The notes beneath the pieces were generated by a model. The model saw nothing but the letters and a program-made list of their open reading frames with translations. It made no database searches and was not told where the DNA came from. 32,013 nt of DNA from Eubacterium aggregans (lineage in GTDB: Bacteria > Bacillota > Clostridia > Eubacteriales > Eubacteriaceae): assembly GCF_900107815.1 (NCBI RefSeq), contig NZ_FNRK01000029.1, forward strand, positions 1 to 32,013. The letters run 5' to 3'. The stretch's first letter is position 1. Each line of letters starts with the position of its first letter. This document shows, in pieces, positions 14,334-22,306 of the stretch. The position numbers and the translations under genes are program-made.

Positions 14334-16175
14334 CTAATCATTATAACATCGGGCAGTGCTTTCTTCAAGGTTGGCATCCAGTACAACCACGGGGACGGGG
14401 TTTTCCACACTGCCAAGTCCTGCATAATTATCCACCAGAATGTCCATTCCTATGAGGGTGATGGTGTGGGCCCCGGGGGAGAGCGATGGCAGTTTGCACT
14501 TTCCCGCCTCAGATCGCACCGTTTTGATTGGGCCATCGTCAACACGATAGGTCATCTCACCACTATAGGGCTTTCCACCCCACATAACTCTCAGGGTGGC
14601 ATCGTAGGGACTGGGCTGATACTGCCCCACGGTCCGAATCCTGGGCCTCCAATCCCTGACTGACTTGGAATAATGCTTCAGGTAATGCCACAGTGCCGGT
14701 TCCAGCTCGCTGGTTTCACCCAAATCCTCTAAATCCATGAGCATGGTATAATCATCCCCCCCGATGATTTTGGCCTCATCCAGGGCGATGACAATGACAC
14801 GGGTCCTATCCTGGGGATCTAAGGGTGTCTCTTCTCCCTCTAACGTGATGGCACGAACCCTTTGACCACCTGGGGCATCCGGATCATAATCCAGGGTGAA
14901 TCCCGATATTTGGGGGAAACGGCCTGCCGCTCCCTGAAGCCGCCCCGTGTAAGGGTCCTGTCCAAGAATTCGAGAAACACCATTCTCCATGGCCTTGTAC
15001 AGGACCGCTGGGGTTATCCGTGCAAAATAGAGTTTATTATCAAAGGGAAGGACCCGAATGCTATTTTCCCGGGTAATATTCCCCCGACATAAACGGGTTC
15101 GGATTCCGCCGCCATTCTGCATAGCGATAATGGGCAGACCCTGGTCTCCAAAATGTTTTTGAGCTGCCAGGGCCATGGCATCGGCCACGGCATCTCCAAG
15201 ACTGGTTTCCGTCAGGCGGCCAACATTCACTCCCTCCACCGTTCCGCCCCAAAGGGTATGGGGTAGTTTCAGGGTCTGGTTATCCATCACATCCTTATAT
15301 CGATTCTCCAGGGCTGCACGGACCCGAAGGACATTCTCATCGGGATCGACCCTTCCCCGAATCTCCTGGGGACGCAGCAGGATACTGGTCATCTTCCGGG
15401 TAAGGGGATCGATGGTCAGCCTCCCCACACGGCTGGCATAGCTGCCACTTTGAACGATAAGGGTATCCCCAACCCATCGGCCCGGTTCATTGGCGTGGCT
15501 GTGACCATCGATAATGACATCCAATCCCAAACCCACCATGGCCTGGGCCAGACCGTTACTGGAATCGGGAAGGCCTACCGAGGCATCGTTCCCCAGATGG
15601 GCCAGGGCGATGATAAAATCTGCCCCCTGGGCCTTAAGGGCCGCCACACATTCCCTGGCTGCGGGGATAGGGGGCGTCATGGTGATGCCGCCCTGTTCCC
15701 CGGGATATCCCTGGCTGCTTTGAGGAAAAAGGTCTGGGGTTCCCACACTAAAAAAACCGATGCGTTTCCCCCGGCGGGTAAACACGGCGGTTCTGCCATT
15801 ATTAATGCACTGCCCATGATGGTACGTTTCTCCCTCAAGAATCCCCCGGCCATAACGTTGTCCGTTCGCCGACAGTAGGGGGAAGTGGGCGTACCGTGCA
15901 TTCTCGACCAGATACCCATAGCCATAATCAAAATCATGATTCCCCACCGCTGCCACATCGTAATGGGCGGCGTTCATCATGGCGATCATGTCCTTTCCGG
16001 CACTCAGGCGGCTGAGAAGCCCTCCTTGGGTGGCATCTCCAGCATCCACTAACAGGGCCTCAGGATGGTAATGTTTCAATCCTCCAATGTGGGCAATACC
16101 AATGGCATGACTGCCGTTTCCTCGGAACACGCCATGGAGGTCTGTCGTAAAGTAGATAATGATGTGTGCTTCCAT
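14334..16175 (-). CDS. 5'-nucleotidase / 2',3'-cyclic phosphodiesterase-like metallophosphoesterase
   Basis: A 613-residue protein with the two-domain UshA/YfkN architecture. The N-terminal calcineurin-like domain has the metal motifs TDLHG, DAGDATQG, GNHDFDYG and DGHSHA. The 5'-nucleotidase C-terminal domain begins at about residue 310 and contains MQNGGGIRTRL for nucleoside binding. About 100 further residues look beta-rich. Relatives are normally secreted or wall-anchored, but here the protein starts MEAHIIIYFTTDLHG with no signal peptide and ends without LPxTG. AGGAGG ten bases upstream supports the start. A cytoplasmic phosphohydrolase is inferred; the substrate is unknown. Confidence 0.87.
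   Translation of the reverse strand: MEAHIIIYFTTDLHGVFRGNGSHAIGIAHIGGLKHYHPEALLVDAGDATQGGLLSRLSAGKDMIAMMNAAHYDVAAVGNHDFDYGYGYLVENARYAHFPLLSANGQRYGRGILEGETYHHGQCINNGRTAVFTRRGKRIGFFSVGTPDLFPQSSQGYPGEQGGITMTPPIPAARECVAALKAQGADFIIALAHLGNDASVGLPDSSNGLAQAMVGLGLDVIIDGHSHANEPGRWVGDTLIVQSGSYASRVGRLTIDPLTRKMTSILLRPQEIRGRVDPDENVLRVRAALENRYKDVMDNQTLKLPHTLWGGTVEGVNVGRLTETSLGDAVADAMALAAQKHFGDQGLPIIAMQNGGGIRTRLCRGNITRENSIRVLPFDNKLYFARITPAVLYKAMENGVSRILGQDPYTGRLQGAAGRFPQISGFTLDYDPDAPGGQRVRAITLEGEETPLDPQDRTRVIVIALDEAKIIGGDDYTMLMDLEDLGETSELEPALWHYLKHYSKSVRDWRPRIRTVGQYQPSPYDATLRVMWGGKPYSGEMTYRVDDGPIKTVRSEAGKCKLPSLSPGAHTITLIGMDILVDNYAGLGSVENPVPVVVLDANLEESTARCYND
14340..14368 (-). promoter_or_regulatory. Promoter of the EamA permease gene
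   Basis: Minus strand: -35 TTGAAG (14368-14363), 17-base spacer, -10 TATAAT (14345-14340). It lies within the last codons of the upstream nucleotidase gene. The leader (14230-14334) can form small GGG/CCC and TTGG/CCAA hairpins inside a GCTT/AAGC pair, but no riboswitch class was recognised. Confidence 0.72.
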
Positions 16176-16205
16176 ACTGCGTCAACCTCCTGTTGATTTT
16201 CCACA

Positions 16206-16238
16206 AAAGCCCCCGAAATATGACCTTTCGGGGGCTTT
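16206..16238 (-). terminator. Terminator of the methyltransferase gene
   Basis: Perfect 13-bp inverted repeat AAAGCCCCCGAAA/TTTCGGGGGCTTT with a seven-base loop, ten bases after the methyltransferase stop. The T-tract on the minus strand is short. Confidence 0.75.
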
Positions 16239-16247
16239 AATCCAACC

Positions 16248-16961
16248 TTATTTGCTTTTCTCGCCAATAAGCACTAATTGTCTGCAGCGTTTTATCCCAT
16301 TTTTTTTAGCCATGGCTTCAATCTCTGCTGCGCGTTTCTTAAATTCCTGATATTGGGGCTGATCCTTCACCTTTTCAACCTTGTCCGAAATCTTTGCCGC
16401 CTTGGCCTGGAGTTTCTCATCCCATATGGAATCCGTTTCCTCGTCTTCAAAGATCATCAGATTCTCCAGACCCAGGGCCGCTACTGCTCGAATAATTTCA
16501 GCTTTTGGCCAGGTCGCCCCATGATGTTGTCCCAAAAGGGTGTCAATCTCACCACCTAAATGATGCAGCGAAACATGGGTTTTCCGGGGACCCTCCTGAC
16601 CATCACAGGGCATCTCATTGACAATGAAGGTTCCTCCGGGTTTTAACACCCGCAGCATCTCCGAAAACACACGCTCTACATCCTCTACATGGTGTATGGA
16701 ATTGGACAGGCACACGGTATCCATACTGTTCTCCGGCAAATCCAGATGCCCACCATCCATCACGTCAAAAAGGATATCACTGTCAGGGTATTTTTCCTTG
16801 GCCTCTGCAATGGTCTGTTCATCACAATCCACCGCCAGGATCGTGGTGTAATCCATCAGCCCGTCCTTTAGTTTAAAGGCGAATTCACCATAACGGGTCG
16901 CAATATCCAATACCCGTCCGCCATGCCGCATTGAAAGCTCTTTTTTTAATTGTTTCATCAA
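16248..16961 (-). CDS. Class I SAM-dependent methyltransferase
   Basis: A 237-residue protein with the Rossmann methyltransferase motifs: VLDIATRYGEFA (motif I), AVDCDEQTI (post-I), FDVMDGGHLDLPENSMDTVCLSNSIHHV (motif II to III region) and VLKPGGTFIVNEM. This is the UbiE/Methyltransf_11 type. The C-terminal third is lysine- and glutamate-rich and may be helical. The substrate is unknown, and the neighbours give no hint. It is a single gene with its own promoter and terminator. Confidence 0.88.
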   Translation of the reverse strand: MMKQLKKELSMRHGGRVLDIATRYGEFAFKLKDGLMDYTTILAVDCDEQTIAEAKEKYPDSDILFDVMDGGHLDLPENSMDTVCLSNSIHHVEDVERVFSEMLRVLKPGGTFIVNEMPCDGQEGPRKTHVSLHHLGGEIDTLLGQHHGATWPKAEIIRAVAALGLENLMIFEDEETDSIWDEKLQAKAAKISDKVEKVKDQPQYQEFKKRAAEIEAMAKKNGIKRCRQLVLIGEKSK

Positions 16962-17023
16962 CTGTCACCTCGCTGTTTAATTCCCAGCGACTCCTTTGTC
17001 ATCCCTGTTTATTCTCTCTATTC

Positions 17024-17052
17024 AGTATAGACATTCCTGACCATCCCCTCAA
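17024..17052 (-). promoter_or_regulatory. Promoter of the methyltransferase gene
   Basis: Minus strand: -35 TTGAGG (17052-17047), 17-base spacer, -10 TATACT (17029-17024). Confidence 0.7.
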
Positions 17053-17081
17053 GGGGAAAAAAGAATAAATTCTTGTATTGA

Positions 17082-17561
17082 TTAAACACCCAGGTCCTTG
17101 GCTAGCTGATCCTCTGAAATATCATCCCCCATATCCCCAATGATATAGACAATGCTGTGATTCACCCGACTGAGGATGACTTCATTATTCATTTGACTGA
17201 ATTCCGCCCGATAGGTCGTGTAATTTTGACCCTCGGTGGTCTTCTCTTTACTGGGATTCTCCGTTCCATAGCCCTTGACCAGGGTATCGTAATAGTTTTT
17301 AGCCTGATCCTCGGTCTGGAAATCGTAAAACCGAAGGGTAATGCTCTGGGAATCCTTCTTCTGTGCCTTTAAAGCGGTCAGTAATCCCTCTTCCTGGAGA
17401 TTGGCTGTTAAGTCTGTTACCTCATATCCCTTTTCATTGGTTATGACTGTGAAGGCTGCCGCATTCGTCCCTTCTTTTGTTTCCGGTTCCCCGCAGCCTG
17501 CCAAAACCAACATACACAGCCCTGCCAAAAAAACGGTCAGCGCCATTTTAATTTTTTTCAT
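17082..17561 (-). CDS. Predicted lipoprotein of unknown function
   Basis: A 159-residue protein with a classical lipoprotein signal: MKKIKM, a hydrophobic core and the lipobox LAGC, so it should be lipid-anchored on the outer face of the membrane. The mature part has no recognised domain; it looks like one alpha/beta domain with an FYDFQTEDQAKNYYDTL segment. The ATG at 17561 is chosen because GAGGAGGGG lies seven bases upstream and the signal peptide then starts normally. It lies downstream of trpZ but has its own promoter. Confidence 0.8.
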   Translation of the reverse strand: MKKIKMALTVFLAGLCMLVLAGCGEPETKEGTNAAAFTVITNEKGYEVTDLTANLQEEGLLTALKAQKKDSQSITLRFYDFQTEDQAKNYYDTLVKGYGTENPSKEKTTEGQNYTTYRAEFSQMNNEVILSRVNHSIVYIIGDMGDDISEDQLAKDLGV

Positions 17562-17593
17562 GGGTTTTCCCCTCCTCATTGTGTCTTTTTCTC

Positions 17594-17622
17594 ATTGTAA
17601 AGCATTTATACCAAAGGGTCAA
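17594..17622 (-). promoter_or_regulatory. Promoter of the lipoprotein gene
   Basis: Minus strand: -35 TTGACC (17622-17617), 17-base spacer, -10 TACAAT (17599-17594), starting just beyond the trpZ stop. No terminator separates the two genes, so some read-through is possible. Confidence 0.78.
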
Positions 17623-17648
17623 GGACTGCCAAGGGGTTTTAAGGCAGG

Positions 17649-18449
17649 TTACATATTATTACCATCTTCAATGCTAATACTGGTGAATTTATCTGTCAGA
17701 TCCTTGATGGAAACATTCCTTCGGGCTTCGCCAAAGAGGTCGAGAATCGCCTGTCCACGATACATCATGAGCAGACGGTTGCCGTAGTTTACGGCAAATT
17801 TTAAGTTGTGGGTAACCATGAGGGTAGTGAGGCCCTTTTCTTTAACGAAGCGGTCGGTCAGGGCCATGACCGTCTCACTGGAAGCAGGGTCCAGGGCGGC
17901 CGTGTGCTCGTCGAGGATGAGGAGGTCCAGGGGGGTCATGGTGGCCAGGAGCAGAGCCAGGGCTTGGCGCTGCCCACCGGAGAGGGCCCCGACGCTGACG
18001 GCCAGCTTATCCTCTAAGCCCATCCCCAGCAGTGTCAGTTGGCTGCGATAAAAATCCTTCCGGCGTTTATCTACCCCCAGTCCCAGGCCGAAGCCCTTGC
18101 CCTTGTTATCCGCCAAGGCCATATTTTCTAAAATGGTCATGGCGGCGCAGGTTCCCTTAGCGGGGTCCTGATACACCCGGCCGATGGTGGTCGAACGCTT
18201 ATATTCCGGGATGTTTGTGATATCGACACCGTCCACGATCATCTTTCCGGAATCCACGGGAATGCTGCCACAGAGCAGATTGAGCATGGTGGTTTTTCCC
18301 GAACCGTTGGAGCCCACCACAGTGACAAATTGGCCATGGGGGATGGTCAGGTTAAAGTCATCAAAAACCGTCACCTCATTGACCGAGCCGGGATTAAAGG
18401 TTTTATGAATATGCTCCATTGCAATACGGGGTGTGATGTGTTCAGGCAT
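17649..18449 (-). CDS. trpZ: ABC transporter ATP-binding protein (TrpZ-type)
   Basis: The 266-residue ATPase of the transporter encoded with the next two genes. Walker A is GSNGSGKTT, the signature LSGGQRQALALL, Walker B LLILDEHTAALDP and the switch histidine is in MVTHN. Its start overlaps the permease stop by eight bases, so translation is probably coupled. Systems of this make-up (PF04392 binding protein, BPD_transp_2 permease and ATPase) preceded by a tryptophan T-box have been named TrpXYZ and predicted to import tryptophan. That assignment rests on comparative genomics plus the leader seen here. Confidence 0.85.
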   Translation of the reverse strand: MPEHITPRIAMEHIHKTFNPGSVNEVTVFDDFNLTIPHGQFVTVVGSNGSGKTTMLNLLCGSIPVDSGKMIVDGVDITNIPEYKRSTTIGRVYQDPAKGTCAAMTILENMALADNKGKGFGLGLGVDKRRKDFYRSQLTLLGMGLEDKLAVSVGALSGGQRQALALLLATMTPLDLLILDEHTAALDPASSETVMALTDRFVKEKGLTTLMVTHNLKFAVNYGNRLLMMYRGQAILDLFGEARRNVSIKDLTDKFTSISIEDGNNM

Positions 18450-19329
18450 TGGCTTTTCCCCTTCCGCTGAATCGATTATTGGCCACCAGGGCGATGGTGA
18501 AGATCACCGCCATCAGCAGTTTGAGATAATTGGTTGGCAAACCCAACTGCATGGCCAGGGTCAGACAGGCTTTGTAAATCATGGCCCCTAGAACAACGGC
18601 CAGGGTGGGTTTGATCAATTTCACCTTTTTGAAGAGATTAATCCCAATGATAACGGAAGCCAGGGCCATGACCACCATGCCGGTACCCGCCGCCACATTG
18701 GCGGACTCGGTTTGCTGGGCAAAGATGCAGCCCGACAGGGCCGTACAGCCATTGCCGATGGCCAGCCCGATAATCTTCATTTTCCCGGGGTCTTTCCCCA
18801 GGGAAATCACATAGGTGGGATTATCCCCAGCCGCCCGCAGGAGCATCCCAGACTTGGTTTTCAGGTATACATCCATGATTAGCTTCACAGCGATACACAA
18901 AAGCCCTGCCGTCAAAATAACCGCTAAATCACTGCCCATCAGACGCCCTAAACCGGTGGTAAAAATGGTGGGCATATCAAAGAAGGGCATCACTGCCGAG
19001 CCCCCGGTGAGGGCCAGGTTCACGCTCCATAGCCCCGTCATCACCAGAATACCGGAAAGCAAATCCGTAATCCCCAGGCGCACATTGAGAAAACCGGTGA
19101 CGCAGCCAGCGGCTGCTCCGGCGATAAAGGCGAGGATACAGGCCACCCAGGGGTTCACCCCCAGGGTGATGAGGACGGCAGCGGCGCACATGCCCAGGGG
19201 GAAGGTCCCATCCACGGACAAATCGGGAAACCCCAATACCGTGTAGGTAATATAGACCCCCATGGCCATGACGCCATAGATAAAGCCCTCTTCTAATACA
19301 TTAATGACCAAACCGCTGATGATATCCAT
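18442..19329 (-). CDS. trpY: ABC transporter permease (TrpY-type)
   Basis: A 295-residue polytopic membrane protein of the BPD_transp_2 (LivH-like) group with about eight hydrophobic segments. The region GLAIGNGCTALSGCIFAQQ and the following GMVVMALASVIIG resemble the coupling part of this family. It would form the translocation channel, probably as a homodimer with TrpZ. AAGGAG lies upstream of the ATG at somewhat long spacing. The gene is 33 bases downstream of trpX and overlaps trpZ. Confidence 0.85.
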   Translation of the reverse strand: MDIISGLVINVLEEGFIYGVMAMGVYITYTVLGFPDLSVDGTFPLGMCAAAVLITLGVNPWVACILAFIAGAAAGCVTGFLNVRLGITDLLSGILVMTGLWSVNLALTGGSAVMPFFDMPTIFTTGLGRLMGSDLAVILTAGLLCIAVKLIMDVYLKTKSGMLLRAAGDNPTYVISLGKDPGKMKIIGLAIGNGCTALSGCIFAQQTESANVAAGTGMVVMALASVIIGINLFKKVKLIKPTLAVVLGAMIYKACLTLAMQLGLPTNYLKLLMAVIFTIALVANNRFSGRGKANA

Positions 19330-19362
19330 AATGATTCCATCACTCCTTATTCATAGTTGTAA

Positions 19363-20370
19363 TTATTTGCTGATGTTTGTGGCTGTGGACAGATCTGTGG
19401 GCAGGCTTAACCCCAGTTTTTCCATGACTGTCTTGTTATACACCGGCGAAAAAGTCTCCGCCTGGTACACGGGCATTTCAGAGGCCTTGGCTTCACCCTT
19501 TAAAATCTTAGCCGCCATTTTTCCAGTTTCTTTACCCAGGGCCACATAGTCAATCCCTTCAGAGGCCAGACAGCCATTTTTTACCTGTTCTTCTTCCGAT
19601 CCAAAGACCGGAATCCCGGCACCATCAGCGGCATTGAGGACTGTGGTCAGATTATCCACCACGTTGTTATCTGTAAAATTATTGAAGCAGTCCACCTTTT
19701 TAGAGACCAGGGTCGCTGCACCCGCCGCTACCTCCGAAGCATTGGTCACCCCCAGGGCTTCAACCTCAAAGCCATAGGCCGGTGCGATTTCCTTGAATTT
19801 TTCCAGCTGGGAAACAGAATTGGGTTCGCTGGTAGTGTACAAAATCCCAATTTTCTTGGCGCTCGGAAGGAAGGCACGGATCATCTTGATTTGGGCCTCC
19901 AGGGGCAGAACATCTGAAGAACCAGTGGCGTTGTTTTCCGGCTTGGCCAGGCTTTTCACCAGACCGGCGGATACCGGATCGGACACTGCCGTAAACACCG
20001 TGGGAATATCCGATCCCTTGGCGGCGGAGTAAGCGGCCATGGCTGCTGGCGTAGCCACCCCGCAGATCAGATTGTACTTTTTAGAGACCATATTCTTAGC
20101 GATAGTTTCCGCATTGGCATTATCGTTCTGGGCATTCTGAAAGTCAATGGTCAGATTATCCCCTTCAGTATAGCCCCCTTCTTTAAGGCCTTCCTTAAAG
20201 CCCTCGGTGCAATTGTCCAGGGAGGGATGGGAGGCGTATTGAATGATGCCAACGGTGCTTTTCCCTTCGCTGCTTCCCCCGGTGCTGCCACCGCTACAAC
20301 CGGTGGCCACCCCACCGAGTACGAGTAATGCTGCTACAGATAGTGCTGCTTTTTTCATAAACCGATTCAT
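19363..20370 (-). CDS. trpX: ABC transporter substrate-binding lipoprotein (TrpX-type)
   Basis: A 335-residue binding protein of the ABC_sub_bind family (PF04392). A lipoprotein signal (MNRFMKKAAL, hydrophobic core, then TGC followed by a Gly/Ser linker) anchors it outside the membrane. The mature part begins VGIIQYASHPSLDNCTEGF, typical of this family, and PTVFTAVSDPVSAGLV is another family block. The ATG at 20370 is chosen because GAAAGAGG lies at good spacing. It is the first gene after a T-box leader. The likely ligand is tryptophan or a precursor, from the specifier and published TrpXYZ predictions; this was not shown here. Confidence 0.87.
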   Translation of the reverse strand: MNRFMKKAALSVAALLVLGGVATGCSGGSTGGSSEGKSTVGIIQYASHPSLDNCTEGFKEGLKEGGYTEGDNLTIDFQNAQNDNANAETIAKNMVSKKYNLICGVATPAAMAAYSAAKGSDIPTVFTAVSDPVSAGLVKSLAKPENNATGSSDVLPLEAQIKMIRAFLPSAKKIGILYTTSEPNSVSQLEKFKEIAPAYGFEVEALGVTNASEVAAGAATLVSKKVDCFNNFTDNNVVDNLTTVLNAADGAGIPVFGSEEEQVKNGCLASEGIDYVALGKETGKMAAKILKGEAKASEMPVYQAETFSPVYNKTVMEKLGLSLPTDLSTATNISK

Positions 20371-20403
20371 TGTTTGACCTCTTTCGTTTCTATTATTTTT
20401 CCC

Positions 20404-20694
20404 AAAAAACACGATATCCCCCGAATCCTTACGGATCCGAGGGACAGATTATCATTGATTCTGCGGTACCACCCTGGGTTGGCGCGCATGCGCCCGCTTG
20501 CTCCGCATACCATCATATGCGCTCCCTTTATAACAGGTGGAGGTCCCGTCAGGAAATACTTACCTTTCTTTCCTGCCCTCATAAGGCCATTGGGTCGGTG
20601 GTGGGGTACTGCCTTTCACCAAGTGGCAGCTCTCTTTAACCTTTCCAGTCCGACTTACTTACCCTTATTCGACGGTTTATTTGGGTTTAGATTG
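20404..20694 (-). promoter_or_regulatory. T-box riboswitch of trpXYZ, probable tryptophan specifier
   Basis: Minus-strand leader of about 290 bases. The T-box sequence AGGGTGGTACCGC is at 20475-20463. Stem I has the AGAGAG element and the GGTGAAA apical region. The specifier loop lies between paired GTCGG/CCGAC and ATAAGG/CCTTAT and contains CAATGG, reading UGG (Trp; forward cca at 20587-20589). A one-base shift would read AUG. The competing terminator is an 11-bp stem (20418-20443) followed by TTTTTT at 20409-20404. Uncharged tRNA would stabilise the antiterminator and allow transporter expression. Confidence 0.93.
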
Positions 20695-20700
20695 TTTTTC

Positions 20701-20729
20701 ATTATATCCCTTTGGGGGAGGGGTGTCAA
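20701..20729 (-). promoter_or_regulatory. Consensus sigma-A promoter of the trpXYZ T-box operon
   Basis: Minus strand: perfect -35 TTGACA (20729-20724), 17-base spacer, perfect -10 TATAAT (20706-20701). A maximal promoter with control placed downstream is typical of T-box operons. Confidence 0.93.
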
Positions 20730-20740
20730 GGGGGTATTTT

Positions 20741-21316
20741 TTAAAGATTTAGTATTGCTTTTGATAATAAATACCATTTTTTAATTAACCCATCCTCCAA
20801 AAGTTCTTCATTTTCTACCACTATTTTTAAAAAGTAGCCAGTCAAACCATCCCATTCTAACAAATCGCCAGGTTCATGTAATTGCCAATTCAACTGTTCC
20901 AATGTCCATTGACTTTTCACCATATTGTGCATCATTGATGTTGTAACCCAATTAGATGGCTCATCCAGTCCACCCATCGCAATGGGATCCACATGGTCAA
21001 GGGTAGGTGCCAATTCCCAGAAAGCCGGGTGGGTTTCTGTCATTTTCCAGTGGGATTGATAGGGGAATTCTTCAGAAAAAAATACCGATATAGTTTTTAA
21101 CATTCCAATATTAACCAAGCGATCCCCAGAATATCGATCAATGAAACCATCTCTCATAAACACTTCACACATCTGTTCATCTGAATAAGTACGCCTTGAT
21201 TTTTTTATTCTTTTAAATGGATATTCTTGTTCGATCCAGTCAATTGCCTCTTGCTTATTATTATTAATGAGGCTTCTAGCAATATCTTCAATAATTTTCG
21301 CTTTAGGTTTATTCAT
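20741..21316 (-). CDS. HNH endonuclease-like protein
   Basis: A 191-residue protein. The stretch TLDHVDPIAMGGLDEPSNWVTTSMMHNMVKS resembles an HNH (beta-beta-alpha metal) nuclease core, with Asp-His at the start, a central Asn-Trp and a late His-Asn. The usual first CxxC is replaced by IDRYSGDRL, so there is no zinc knuckle. Its start overlaps the end of the upstream DUF1016 remnant by eight bases. The whole patch is AT-richer than its neighbours, suggesting horizontal gain. A role in restriction or another defence function is possible but unproven. Confidence 0.6.
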   Translation of the reverse strand: MNKPKAKIIEDIARSLINNNKQEAIDWIEQEYPFKRIKKSRRTYSDEQMCEVFMRDGFIDRYSGDRLVNIGMLKTISVFFSEEFPYQSHWKMTETHPAFWELAPTLDHVDPIAMGGLDEPSNWVTTSMMHNMVKSQWTLEQLNWQLHEPGDLLEWDGLTGYFLKIVVENEELLEDGLIKKWYLLSKAILNL

Positions 21317-21530
21317 TCTTTTCAGCCTTCAATACTTGATATTCGGATTGTTGTTCTCTCCATAATTCTTCTGTCGGAATATATCGTCTATATCTGGATG
21401 CCCAAATTTGTATTGACCTTTCAGGCAGGGTATACTTAACCACTGATTCGCTTTTATCTGCACAAAGTACGATCCCAATCGGTGGATTATTCCCTTCATT
21501 ATAAAACCGACAGGCTTTTTCATTTTCCAC
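21309..21530 (-). pseudogene. C-terminal remnant of a DUF1016/YhcG-type nuclease
   Basis: A 73-codon frame matching only the C-terminal end of the DUF1016 (YhcG, PD-(D/E)XK) family: the PPIGIVLCADKSESVVKYTL strand-turn and the WASRYRRYIPTEEELW-like tail (here PTEELW). Full members are about 350 residues and carry the catalytic core further upstream. Upstream sequence (21531-21739) shows no matching N-terminal part. The frame opens with a GTG at the break. It is best read as the scar of a deletion that removed the front of the gene, left in frame with the HNH-like gene. Confidence 0.65.
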
Positions 21531-21739
21531 ACCTATTAATAGTCAATAATGTGTCCCGTTCAATTCTCTAAGCAGTGTGTAGCTATTTGGAAAAGTTAGA
21601 TAAAATTGACGCATATTTTACAGATTTACAACCGTAACGCCTTTTCCAAAATCCAAAGTCATTGGCATGACAGTTCTTCAAGCAATTTCCCATCAAAGGA
21701 TCTATCTTTATACTAATAGTGCTTTAATAGCCTTCCATC

Positions 21740-22288
21740 CTAAGGATAAACCCGATCCGCCAGTTTTTTCAGCCTTGCCTTAGCTTCCTCATTTTCCTCA
21801 AAGGGGATCCGGTCGGTATTGGGAATCTCCACCGCACCGGCGGGGCTGGCCTTCAGGTCGTTCTGATACCAGCGCATGGTGGCGTAGACGCTGACAAACT
21901 GATCGTCGTAGGCCCTGGCACCGCCCAGGGCGATGATGGCGACCTTTTTAGGGTTAACATTTTCTTTATTTGCCAGGTTAAAAAAGACCTGCCCCCGGTC
22001 GATGAAGTTTTTGAGCTTGGCCGGAAAGGCGGAAAAATACACCGGAGCGGCCATGATGATGAGGTCCGCTGCCATGATTTCGGGGTAGAGGGCCGTCATA
22101 TCATCCTGTTGGACACATTCTCCAGGGTGCTTGGCACAGTATTCACAGGCGATACAAGGTTTAATATTCACCTGGTTGATATCAATGCGGTTAACGGCGG
22201 GAGCCCCCAGACATTCCAAGAAGTAATCCAGGGCACCGGCTGTATTGTGATGGCTGCGATGGCTGCCCATAATAGCAACGATTTTCAT
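21740..22288 (-). CDS. Flavodoxin-like NADPH-dependent FMN reductase family protein
   Basis: A 182-residue flavodoxin-fold protein. The N terminus IVAIMGSHRSHHNTAGALDYF is the FMN phosphate-binding loop of the FMN_red family. The cysteine-rich stretch PCIACEYCAKHPGEC resembles the cluster-binding motif of iron-sulfur flavoproteins, and APVYFSAFPAKLKNFIDR is the conserved flavin-side segment. A redox role with FMN and possibly a 4Fe-4S centre is inferred; the partner is unknown. It starts 19 bases after sbcC on the same strand and may be co-transcribed. Confidence 0.85.
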   Translation of the reverse strand: MKIVAIMGSHRSHHNTAGALDYFLECLGAPAVNRIDINQVNIKPCIACEYCAKHPGECVQQDDMTALYPEIMAADLIIMAAPVYFSAFPAKLKNFIDRGQVFFNLANKENVNPKKVAIIALGGARAYDDQFVSVYATMRWYQNDLKASPAGAVEIPNTDRIPFEENEEAKARLKKLADRVYP

Positions 22289-22306
22289 TGAGTATACCTG
22301 CTTTCT

